NCBI GenBank assembly: GCA_963678705.1
Contig: CAVMBN010000158.1
Location: 496,001-560,000, forward strand
DNA: 64,000 nt
Origin: Panorpa germanica
Lineage: Eukaryota > Arthropoda > Insecta > Mecoptera > Panorpidae
Direction: 5' to 3'
Shown: one piece after another, positions 38,915 through 49,606 of the stretch
Numbering within the stretch: position 1 is the stretch's first letter
How the letters are laid out: the number at the start of each line of letters is the position of its first letter
Notes under the pieces: model-generated
Databases searched by the model: none
Told to the model about the DNA's origin: nothing
The model's input: only the letters and a program-made list of their open reading frames with translations
Made by a program: the position numbers and the translations under genes

Positions 38915-40500
38915 ACGTCCTTGTAAACCAATACGTAGGTGTTCCTTTTTGTATTAAGTCCCATCTGTCTTGCCAGAGCTTATGCATATATGCATTCATC
39001 TCTTTGGCAATATATTTGGTATCGTCTCCAGACTTTTATCCTACAGCCGCATTAACTTTAAATCCTCGAAATTTGTCGCATTAATTTTAAATCATCAAAA
39101 TTTGATTTTTTCAGTTCTAGCGTAATTTGTACTTGAGTAAGTACATGAGTGATTTTCAAATCTAAAGGAATTGTCCCTAATATCACTTGCACCACTTCTG
39201 TAGATACAGTTCTGCAACAACGCGTCATCGTCAATAACATAGTTCTTTGCATGGAAGATCTGGAAGATTGATCCTGTAATACCATGCCGAAGCACAATAC
39301 ACAACTATTAGCATAAATGATCCCTTGTATAGTGTCGGCATAGATGCCGAGTTTAAGCTTCATTCCGTCTTTGTGACACGCGCAAGGTGTATTACAAGTT
39401 TATCATTTGTTTTACTGTATTTGTTTCGTAGCTTTGTAGCTTCAAGAAACTACAGATTTTATATATAGCAGGTCGAGAACGGCTTTCTAGGGTTTCTGTA
39501 CTATTTGCACCGATAAGGATCACATTATCGTTGGCAAAACATATGTCTACACAACCTTTCGAGTGAGAAACACAGTTCTCGTCGAATACCATGTTCCAGA
39601 GCTCATGCCCCATTACAGATCGCTGAGGACAACCTTTAGATAGTTGCCTTTTCATGGAACGGTAATCGGTTTGTAAAATAATGTTCGACAATGAAAATAG
39701 TTCTCCATAGCGCAGTAGACGTTCCTATAGGTTTTTGCCGGTCTAATTCTTTGAAGGTCACTTGACCACCGGACATCAACAAAGGCACACTGAATTTCTA
39801 TAAATATCTCATATACATACTTGTACTTATGCCTACTTACTTACCATTTGTTTGTTACCATTGAATGTTCATGAACGATCAATCACTATTTCCAAGAAAA
39901 CCGCATATATTGTTCACCTAATCACTTATAACAATTAATACACTCTCATTATTATTTAAAACACGCATTTATATAAACTAATTCTTGTGTTTTTATATTA
40001 TTTATAGTAAATGTTATTCGACTTACTTGATAGTGGGCGGCAACCTTTTGTCTTCCGTATATTTGTAGTGTTTATATGAGGTCTTCCTTATATATCTCTA
40101 CAGATTTCTTGAATTTTAAACCACTTGATGTTTTAGCACTAACACTAACCTAATTATTATCACTTTTTTTGTCTATCGCACTTATTAATGTCTTATATCA
40201 AACATCAAAGTTACAAATTTGAGGTTATGTTTATAAGACCGCGTGTACGCGTAATGAAAAATTCGTTTTTAACACTGGTTTCCAACTGTCAAACTTTTGT
40301 AAAAACACTTTGTTTAGGGTAAATTAACAAAAATTTAAAACAAACTTAAATACTTTTCGTTTGAAAAAGTATTCATATAATTTATTTAATTTTTTTTAAA
40401 TAATTAATTTCTCACTTTTAATCACTTTTTTCACCTAAAGTAGCAGGAGCCGATCACACACATAGTAGATAGGAACCACTTGTGTTGCAAAGCAATATTA
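38915..40500. repeat. Satellite copy 25 (RT relic 38915-39884, minus)
   Basis: 1586 bp. Pairs with copy 23 by four shared variants. Confidence 0.95.
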
Positions 40501-42086
40501 ACGTCCTTGTAAACCAATACGTAGGTCTTCCTTTTTGTATTAAGTCCCATCTGTCTTGCCAGAGCTTATGCATATATGCATTCATCTCTTTGGCAATATA
40601 TTTGGTATCGTCTCCAGACTTTTATCCTACAGCCGCATTAACTTTAAATCCTCGAAATTTGTCGCATTAATTTTAAATCATCAAAATTTGATTTTTTCAG
40701 TTCTAGCGTAATTTGTACTTGAGTAAGTGCATGAGTGATTTTTAAATCTAAAGGAATTGTCCTCAATATCACTTGCACCACTTCTGTAGATACAGTTCTG
40801 CAACAACGCGTCATCGTCAATAACATAGTTCTTTGCATAGAAGAACTGGAAGATTGATCCTGTAATACCATGCCGAAGCACAATACACAACTATTAGCAT
40901 AAATGCCCCCTTGTATAGTGTCGGCATAGTTGCCGAGTTTAAGCTTCATTCCGTCTTTGTGACACGCGCAAGGTGTATTACAAGTTTATCATTCGTTGTT
41001 ACTGTATTTGTTTCGTAGCTTTGTAGCTTCAAGAAACTACAGATTTTATATATAGCAGGTCGAGAACGGCTTTTTAGGGTTTCTGTACTATTTGCACCGA
41101 TAAGGATCACATTATCGTTGGCAAAACATATGTCTACACAACCTTTCGAGTGAGAAACACAGTTCTCGTAGAATACCATGTTCCAGAGCTCAGGCCCCAT
41201 TACAGATCGCTGAGGACAACCTTTAGATAGTTGCCTTTTCATGGAACGGTAATCGGTTTGTAAAATAATGTTCGACAATGAAAATAGTTCTCCATAGCGC
41301 AGTAGACGTACCTATAGGTTTTTGCCGGTCTAATTCTTTGAAGGTCACTTGGCCACCAGACATCAACAAAGGCACACTGAATTTCTATAAATATCTCATA
41401 TACATACTTGTACTTATGCCTACTTACTTACCATTTGTTTGTTACCATTGAATGTTCATGAACGATCAATCACTATTTCCAAGAAAACCGCATATATTGT
41501 TCACTTAATCACTTATAACAATTAATACACTCTCATTATTATTTAAAACACGCATTTATATAAACTAATTCTTGTGTTTTTTTATTATTTATAGTTAATG
41601 TTATTCGACTTACTTGATAGTGGGCGGCAACCTTTTGTCTTCCGTATACTTGTAGTGTTTATATGAGGTCTTCCTTATATATCTCTACAGATTTCTTGAA
41701 TTTTAAACCACTTGATGTTTTAGCACTGACACTAACCTAATTATTATCACTTTTTTTGTCTATCGCACTTATTAATGTCTTATATCAAACATCAAAGTTA
41801 CAAATTTGAGGTTATGTTTATAAGACCGCGTGTACGCGTAATGAAAAATTCGTTTTTAACACTGGTTTCCAACTGTCAAACTTTTGTAAAAACACTTTGT
41901 TTAGGGTAAATTAACACAAATTTAAAACAAACTTAAATACTTTTCGTTTGAAAAAGTATTCATATAATTTATTTAATTTTTTTCCATAATTAATTTCTCA
42001 CTTTTAATAACTTTTTTCACCTAAAGTAGCAGGAGCCGATCACACACATAGTAGATAGGAACCACATGTGTTGCAAAGAAATATTA
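40501..42086. repeat. Satellite copy 26 (RT relic 40501-41470, minus)
   Basis: 1586 bp. Private variants include GCATAGAAGAAC and TGTTTTTTTATT. Confidence 0.95.
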
Positions 42087-43671
42087 ACGTCCTTGTAAAC
42101 CAATACGTAGGTCTTCCTTTTTGTATTAAGTCCCATCTGTCTTGCCAGAACTTATGCATATATGCATTCATCTCTTTGGCAATATATTTGGTATCGTCTC
42201 CAGACTTTTATCCTACAGCCGCATTAACTTTAAATCCTCGAAATTTGTCGCATTAATTTTAAATCATCAAAATTTGATTTTTTCAGTTCTAGCGTAATTT
42301 GTACTTGAGTAAGTGCATGAGTGATTTTTAAATCTAAAGGAATTGTCCCCAATATCACTTGCACCACTTCTGTAGTTACAGTTCTGCAACAACGCGTCAT
42401 CGTCAATAACATAGTTCTTTGCATGGAAGATCTGGAAGATTAATCCTGTAATACCATGCCGAAGCACAAAACACAACTATTAGCATAAATGCCCCCTTGT
42501 ATAGTGTCGGCATAGTTGCCAAATTTAAGCTTCATTCCGTCCTTGTGACACGCGCAAGGTGTGTTACAAGTTTATCACTCGTTGTTACTGTATTTGTTTC
42601 GTAGCTTTGTAGCTTCAAGAAACTTCAGATTTTATATATAGCAGGTCAAGAACGGCTTTCTAGGGTTTCTGTACTATTTGCACCGATAAGGATCACATTA
42701 TCGTTGGCAAAACATATGTCTACACAACCTTTCGAGTGAGAAACACAGTTCTCGTCGAATACCATGTTCCAGAGCTCAGGCCCCATTACAGATCGCTGAG
42801 GACAACCTTTAGATAGTTGCCTTTTCATGGAACGGTAATCGGTTTGTAAAATAATGTTCGACAATGAAAATAGTTTTCCATAGCGCAGTAGACGTACCTA
42901 TAGGGTTTTGCCGGTCTAATTCTTTGAAGGTCACTTGGCCACCGGACGTCAACAAAGGCACACTGAATTTCTATAAATATCTCATATACATACTTGTACT
43001 TATGCCTACTTACTTACCATTTGTTTGTTACCATTGAATGTTCATGAACGATCAATCACTATTTCCAAGAAAACCGCATATATTGTTCACTTAATCACTT
43101 ATAACAATTAATACACTCTCATTATTATTTAAAACACGCATTTATATAAACTAATTCTTCTGTTTTAATATTATTTATAGTTAATGTTATTCGACTTACT
43201 TGATAGTGGGCGGCAACCTTTTGTCTTCCGTATATTTGTAGTGTTTATATGAGGTCTTCCTTATATATCTCTACAGATTTCTTGAACTTTAAACCACTTG
43301 ATGTTTTAGCACTAACACTAAACTAATAATTATCACTTTTTTTGTCTATCGCACTTATTAATGTCTTATATCAAACATTAAAGTTACAAATTTGAGGTTA
43401 TGTTTATAAGACCGCGTGTACGCGTAATGAAAAATTCGTTTTTAACACTGGTTTCCAACTGTCAAACTTTTGTAAAAACACTTTGTTTAGGGTAAATTAA
43501 CACAAATACAAAACAAACTTAAATACTTTTCGTTTGAAAAAGTATAATTTAATTTATTTAATTTTTTTCCATAATTAATTTCTCACTTTTAATAACTTTT
43601 TTCACCTAAAGTAGCAGTAGCCGATCACACACATAGTAGATAGGAACCACTTGTGTTGCAAAGCAATATTA
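42087..43671. repeat. Satellite copy 27 (RT relic 42087-43056, minus)
   Basis: 1585 bp. This last full copy has many private changes (for example GTAGTTACAG, CAAAACACAAC, AGTATAATTTAATT), as is usual for the edge of a satellite. Confidence 0.95.
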
Positions 43672-43757
43672 ACGTCCTTGTAAACCAATACGTAGGTCTT
43701 CCTTTTTGTATTAAGTCCCATCTGTCTTGCCAGAGCTTATGCATATATGCATTCATC
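43672..43757. repeat. Satellite copy 28, first 86 bp only
   Basis: Normal unit sequence through the ATGCATATATGCAT palindrome and TCATC. The I-clade element then starts. The array does not reappear to the right. Confidence 0.95.
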
Positions 43758-43791
43758 AGTTTGCATCGAGACTCCTTAGTGAGTGCACGTG
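43756..43791 (+). promoter_or_regulatory. Internal promoter-like start: initiator plus DPE-like motif
   Basis: The element begins at TCAGT, an arthropod initiator, with A at 43758 as +1. GCACGTG lies at +28 to +34, close to the AGACGTG downstream promoter element known from Jockey- and I-type elements and at the expected spacing. The motif and spacing are seen; function is inferred. Confidence 0.5.
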
Positions 43792-43963
43792 TTTACAATA
43801 AACAAAACAATAAAATTTTTAGTGATCTTTTTTTGCAAATTATAATATTTTTTTCTTTTTTTTGTTGATTTATTTGTATTTAAATTATAATTTTATTATT
43901 ATTAAGTAATATTACTAAAAAGTGAAGTAACTTTTATTTAATTATCACTGGTTAATTAACAAT

Positions 43964-45388
43964 ATGGATATGGAGACTAAACCTCCCGATAAAAATCCGA
44001 ACAATAAAAACAACTCTGTGACTAACAAATCATTTCCTACAGAAAAAACATCCAGTGATATGGCAGAAAACTTAAATAACAATAGTGACATTGTTAAAAA
44101 AATATATAATAATTTATACAACACAGAAACAAAATATGACTCGTATAAAGTAATGATTGTTAAAAATAATAGTGATGGAAATACATTTTTTAGTTCTCTT
44201 AAATTAGCAGAAATAATTTGCAAAATTAGCAATAAATCTAATATAATAGAAATTAAAAAAGTGGGAAGAAATAGAGTAATCGTTCAATGTGCTAATGCAA
44301 TACTAGCTAACGAAATTACTAAATCAACATAACTGAAAAACAATGGATATGAAGCGTTTATCCCATTTTACTGGTGCACAAAAGTAGCTATTATAAAAGG
44401 TGTTGATATCGAATATTCGGAAGATACAATTTTAAATAATATAGAGTGTCCACCTTTTAGAGTAACGAGAGTGCAAAGGTTAAATCGAAAATTAAGAGTT
44501 GACGGAGCTATAAAATATGAACCCAGTACAACAGTGAAATTATTCTTTGAAGGACTTGCTATTCCTGCTTATGTTTATATGTGGAGAGTGAGACGAGCAT
44601 GTGAACCATTTGTACAACAGACGATACAATGTTATAATTGTTTTAAATTTGGACATGCAGCCACAAAATGTAGAGCAAAAGTAGCAAAATGTAAATTCTG
44701 CGGAAGTGAAGATCATTTACGTACTGCATGCACATCTCCTAACCCGACATGCATAAATTGTAAACTTAACCACGAGGCTACAGACAATGAATGTCCTAAA
44801 AAAAAGACAAATCAAGATAAAAGATCTCATGGCCCAACACAATCTCAGTTTTTATGAAGCAAAATTAGAATTAACAGAAAAAAATACAGACTATTTATAC
44901 TCAGTAGGAACTCAAAACTCTTTTGAAGCTCTAAACTACAATGAGACTTTTCCCAATATCACTAATAAATACAATAGTATCAACATAATTCCAACATACA
45001 AACCAAACCCTTTAACCAGAAGAACCAATACCAGAGTGAATAAATCAAATACAGGTAACTCATTACAAAGATCTTACAGTCAACCACAACCTACGACATC
45101 CACTAAAGAACCAATTCCAAAAAGAAGAAGAGAAGAAAAGAAACCTAACAATGAAGAAAGTGACACATTCCTTAAAAAAACTAATCAAGGAAAAACAGAA
45201 AGCAAATCAACCAAGAGAAATCTGATATTACAATGGAAAACAATGATAATGATACCTGCTATAAATCAATATATAATAAAAATAATGATGACAAAATTAA
45301 AGATACAAACAAAGACCCTAATATTACATCCCAATCTTTTAGAAGCTACAAGAAACAAATATCTAGTGTACAATGGCCAAACTCGTAA
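43964..45388 (+). pseudogene. I-clade ORF1 (gag-like), broken by one stop and two compensating frameshifts
   Basis: Begins at ATG 43964 and would be about 474 residues. Domain order: Asn/Lys-rich N-terminus, an RRM-like core, then zinc knuckles CYNCFKFGHAATKC (about residues 223-236), CKFCGSEDHLRTAC and CINCKLNHEATDNEC. After these comes a conserved-looking IKDLMAQHNLSFYEAK segment and a basic, low-complexity tail. An in-frame TAA lies at 44330-44332. The frame moves by +1 at or near an eight-A run (44798-44805) and returns to the original frame near 45215, ending at TAA 45386-45388. The protein would coat element RNA. Confidence 0.8.
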
Positions 45389-45585
45389 GAAAACATCAAT
45401 ATATAAATTAAGTTTATTTTTTAATAAAAACTCTATTCACATCACTTAACCTAATCGGTTAATAAATTTACTAAAATATTAAATCAACAACAATTATATA
45501 AACATAAAGAAAAAATAAAATATATAAATAAATCGAAAAACAAGACATCAGATATAAAAATTAATCATTAATTAAAACAGTTAAA

Positions 45586-48500
45586 ATGATAAATTTTATT
45601 CAATGGAATTGCAGAGGAGTCAGATATATTAAAGAGGAACTACAACATATGTTACAGAAGCATAACATACATATATGCATACTATCAGAAACGTTTTTAA
45701 CAAAAAATCTCAATTTCAACATCAAAGGGTATTTTATTGAAAGAGAAGATAGGATACAGAATACAAACTATAATCCCCATGGGGGTGTTGCTATCTTGAT
45801 TCATAAATCTATAAAATATAAACGAGTAATGCTAAATAACCCATTTAATTCGGTCGAAATAGCTGGAATAATTTTAACACATAACGAAACTGATGTAATA
45901 TGTATTTTATCAATCTTTGCTAAACCGAATCATAAACTATCTAATTCTAATTGGTCACAGATAAAACAACAAATAGATGTTCCTGTTATACTTGCTGGAG
46001 ATTTTAACGCGACTAATCTTGCTTGGGATATAAATTGTCCAGGTAGCCAGTATGAAGGTAACGAATTGTTAGATTTCATAGAAAACGAAAATCTAAATAT
46101 TATCAACGATGATAAACCAACTAGAGTAAGCAATCTCAGTACAAGGGACAGTATATTGGATCTCACATTGGTATCAATGACGTTAACACAACAAATTACT
46201 TCGTGGCAAGTTCTTGCAGATAGCTTAGGTAGTGATCACTACCCAATTTTTTTCTGTTTGAATGACTATAATAAAGACCGTTACCGTACATCTGAATATT
46301 TAACGAGGAGAAATTTCCGAAAAGCAGATTGGGAGAAATATAGCCTTGAAATAGAAAGCAGAATTTCAAACATTAGCACAAATGGAATCACAAGTAATCC
46401 CCAAGATGTTGAAAACAAATACAACCAATTTAGAGATGTTATTAATAATTCGGCAGACATACATATTCCATCTACCAGATTGTATAATATCCCTCCTAAT
46501 AAAATAAAACCGTCTTGGTGGGACACAGAGTGCAATAAAATGATAGCTTAAAGAAAATTAGCACTAACTATTTTTAATAAAAACATGACAATGGCGAATT
46601 ATTTAAATTATAAAAAACATCAAGCTAAAACCAGACGATATTTTAGAGCCAGAAAAAAAATAGAATGGCAAAATTTCTGCGAGAATTTAAACCCAAACAC
46701 AACAACCAACATTGTCTGGAATAATATAAGAAAAATTAACAATAAAAGCTATAGTACTAAAAGGATAAGTGATAATGAAAATTTAATAGAAGAATTCATT
46801 AAAAAAAAATTTCCACAGAACAACAATTCAAATATTACTACCACCACCATCGTGAAAGATAATTTTCTAGATAATAACATAAATAAAAATGAAGTAAATT
46901 TCGCGTTAAATCATAATAAAAACAGTAGCACAGGATTTGATAGAATAAATTACAAAATGATACAAAACTTACCTGACAATGCAATAAATCATCTTACACA
47001 AATATATAATCTGTCATTAAACACTGCTGATGTACCATTAGACTGGAAAAAACATATCGTTGTTCCTATATTAAAACCAGAAAAAGATCCAAACAAAGAA
47101 GAATCATTCAGACCAATTACTTTACTATCATGTATGGGCAAAACTATGGAATCCATCATCAAAAACAGACTGGAGTTGTATCTCGAACATCATAAAAGAT
47201 TACCTGAGTTACAATTTGCGTCTAGAAAAACAAGAAGTACGCAGCATAACTTAAACATATTAAATATCGATATTCAAAGAACATACAGTAAAAATCATTA
47301 TATGATAGCTGCTTTCATTGACATTAAAGCTGCTTATGACAATGTTAATCTAAAAATATTAAAAGAAAAAGTAGAAAACATAGGTATATCTTCCAAAATA
47401 TCCAACTGGATTATAAACTACTTCCAAAATAGGGAAATAATAGTTAGATACAATAATAAGTTAACTGGTCCTATACTATGTAATCACGGAATTCCACAAG
47501 GCTCAATATTATCTCCCTTATTATTCAACATATACACAGAAAACTTAACAACATTATCAGATAACAACACAACAGTACTGATGTATTCAGATGACATGGT
47601 TATTTATAGTATGGGCCATACACAAGATATAGCTCAAAACAGATTACAATCAAAATTAAGAAAACTAGATATTTTACTAAAGGAAATCAAATTAAATATA
47701 TCGTCAGAAAAAAATTAAATAGTTATATTTACAAGGCATAGAATAAACTGCAGTCCAATAATAACCATCAGAAACAAAAATATAACTGTTAGTTCAAATA
47801 CCAAATTTCTGGGTATATTCTTTGATACGAAAAGCACTTGGGCGAAAGAAATTGCACATATTATTAACAAATGTCAAAAAGGCTTAAATTTGATGCGATG
47901 TATAGCAGGATACAAATGGGGCGCACACCCAACAACCTTAATAAAAATATATAAAGCTATTGTTAGACCGCATATTGACTATTCTAGTACTATGATCTGC
48001 ACCGCAAATAACTCAAGATTAAAAAAAATTGAAATTATACAAAACAAATGTTTAAGAATAATATTAGGTGCAATGGTTTCAACACCAATCCAAATCCTCA
48101 ACTATCAAACTAATATTCCTCCGGTAAATATCAGAATACAACAAATATCAGACAGTTTCTTTTGTAAAACCAGACATAACTCATGTGGCCCCTTAAATAC
48201 AAGATTATCTAAACTATATGTTCTTTATAATAAACCATATTGGACAACTCATAAAAAACCGGCACTTTTAACTAGTTTTGATAGATATAATAACTTGAAC
48301 TTAGAGGTACACAACATTATACCTTTTTTCAAATTTCCATTAGAAATAAGCATGACAACAATACATACAGAAATAAATTTGTTTAAGAAGAATGACAGCA
48401 AGGAAATAATTTATCAAAAATATATGGAATATATAACAAAAGATGATATAAATTGGAGTATATTGTTTACCGATGGTTCATTCGAAAAAAACTCTAAAAC

Positions 48501-49314
48501 TGGAGGAATTGGCATTTTCAATTATAATACAGATCAACAATACAAATACAAACTTAACAATATCACAAATTCTTATAATACAGAAGTAACAGCAATAATG
48601 AAATTATTAGAAATAATACAAAACACTGACAATAAAAATATATTAATCTTCACTGATTCTCGTAGTGTTTGTGTATCTTTAAATAACAATAAATTCAAAA
48701 ACAATAATAATAACAATATATGTTCAATTAAAGAATATCTTTTAAAAATGGAAAAAAGTGATATCAATGTTGAACTCATTTGGATTCCTGGACATGTAGG
48801 CATAAAAGGGAATGAAATGGCTGACAAACTTGCCAAAGAAGCTTGTGTAGATGGAGAAATAATCGAAATAAATTGGTCAATAAATGATTCCAAAAAAATA
48901 ATTTAAGAAAATTGTATGTCAGATTGGCAGAATATATATAATGAGAAAAGTCAAAGTACTGGAAAGTTGTTTTTTGCAGCGAATCAAAAAATTCCAACAA
49001 CCACATGGTTTAATAAAAATCATTCACGGAGATATATTTCAACAAATTGTCGAATGAAATCTGGGCATTCTAGATGTCCAGCTCATCTATACAAAATAGA
49101 GATAAAAGACACACCAAATTGTAGATGTGGAGAAGAAGGTTCTTTGGACCATATAATTCTAGGGTGTCATCTTTTAACATCAAAAATTGATAGACTTTTA
49201 AATGATTTATGTAATGTAGCACAGTTCCCAGTCAACATGTCCTGTTTAATGACAAGTGAAGCAACGGCGGAAATAGTAACTAACTTTGTGATAGAAAATA
49301 ATATAGAAGTGTAA
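45586..49314 (+). pseudogene. I-clade ORF2 (endonuclease, reverse transcriptase, RNase H), three in-frame TAA stops
   Basis: One frame runs 3.7 kb without a shift (1243 codons including the stop). EN: QWNCRG, SETF (Glu ~35), GDFNA, SDHYP (Asp/His ~217-218). RT: FRPITLLS, FIDIKAAYD (Asp ~579), GIPQGSILSPLLFN, YSDD (Asp ~669-670). RNase H: FTDGS (Asp ~963), NTEV (Glu ~1000), FTDSR (Asp ~1025), GHVGIKGNEMAD (His ~1070, Asp ~1080). The C-terminus has CRCGEEGSLDHIILGC (from ~1179), the CCHC motif of I-type ORF2. Premature TAA codons are at 46549, 47716 and 48904 (codons 322, 711, 1107). All catalytic residues I can place are intact, suggesting recent death. Confidence 0.87.
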
Positions 49315-49364
49315 TATAAGTTAGAATATTTTATTTAGTATGTATTTAATTTTAAGTTTAATTT

Positions 49365-49571
49365 TGTTGGAATTACAATACATTCATTCTTAAATTAAAT
49401 TACTTAAACTTGTTTTGTTTTTGTTTATATAAAAATATATTATATTAAATTCAATTGTTTTATGTCTATAAGAAATATTGTCTGAGGACTTTCTGTATAA
49501 TTTCAGTCTGAGGACTTATTTATTAATAAAATATTTAATATATAACTGTGCATATAATATCTGCTTCAATA
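49365..49571 (+). repeat. Copia 5' LTR (207 bp)
   Basis: Matches the 3' LTR from TGTTGGAATT to CTTCAATA but lacks about 88 bp in the middle (after CAATTGTTT near 49460). It contains a twice-repeated GTCTGAGGACTT. The 3' limit is set by the primer site that follows. Confidence 0.9.
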
Positions 49572-49587
49572 GGTTATGGGACCAAGC
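49572..49587 (+). other. Copia primer binding site
   Basis: GGTTATGGGACCAAGC directly follows the LTR. Drosophila copia has GGTTATGGGCCCAG here, complementary to an internal part of initiator tRNA-Met, so this element likely primes from a half-tRNA. This is a match to remembered sequence with small differences. Confidence 0.75.
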
Positions 49588-49606
49588 TTTAATTAAAAAA
49601 ATTAAT

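Larger units (their letters stand above)
32804..43757. repeat. Tandem array, right block, copies 21-28
   Basis: The same unit resumes at 32804 at unit position ~221, then starts again at 34169, 35755, 37330, 38915, 40501, 42087 and 43672. The last copy is cut after 86 bp at 43757, where an I-clade element begins. These copies differ more from the left block: they read GTAGGTC instead of GTCGGTC early in the unit, and TCCCAT instead of TCCAAT. The latter restores a Trp codon in the decayed WQ.RW motif of the RT relic. Confidence 0.97.
43758..49364 (+). mobile_element. I-clade non-LTR retrotransposon, nearly complete, decayed
   Basis: The element has a 5' UTR (43758-43963), ORF1 (43964-45388), a spacer of about 200 bp, ORF2 with EN, RT, RNase H and a C-terminal zinc motif (45586-49314), and about 50 bp of 3' sequence before the copia LTR. 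The ORF1 zinc knuckles, RNase H and CCHC C-terminus fit the I clade. Its 5' end abuts satellite sequence. No terminal TAA or A repeat and no target duplication are visible, because copia sequence begins at 49365. Confidence 0.85.

Noticed and set aside
1-43757. rDNA or telomeric array hosting R1-like elements
   Set aside because: No rRNA-like sequence and no telomeric repeat tract was seen in the units.
1-43757. Array as an assembly artefact
   Set aside because: Copies carry distinct substitutions, indels and nested block patterns. Copies 6-8 are so alike that their exact number still needs long reads.
43945-44232. Minus-strand frame opposite I-element ORF1
   Set aside because: Antisense shadow of an AT-rich coding region, hydrophobic by composition.
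48573-48893. Minus-strand frame opposite the RNase H region
   Set aside because: Antisense shadow of ORF2.
49478-49606. Copia polyprotein start at 49478
   Set aside because: That start is a TTG inside the 5' LTR; the ATG at 49607 follows the primer site and begins a typical copia gag.
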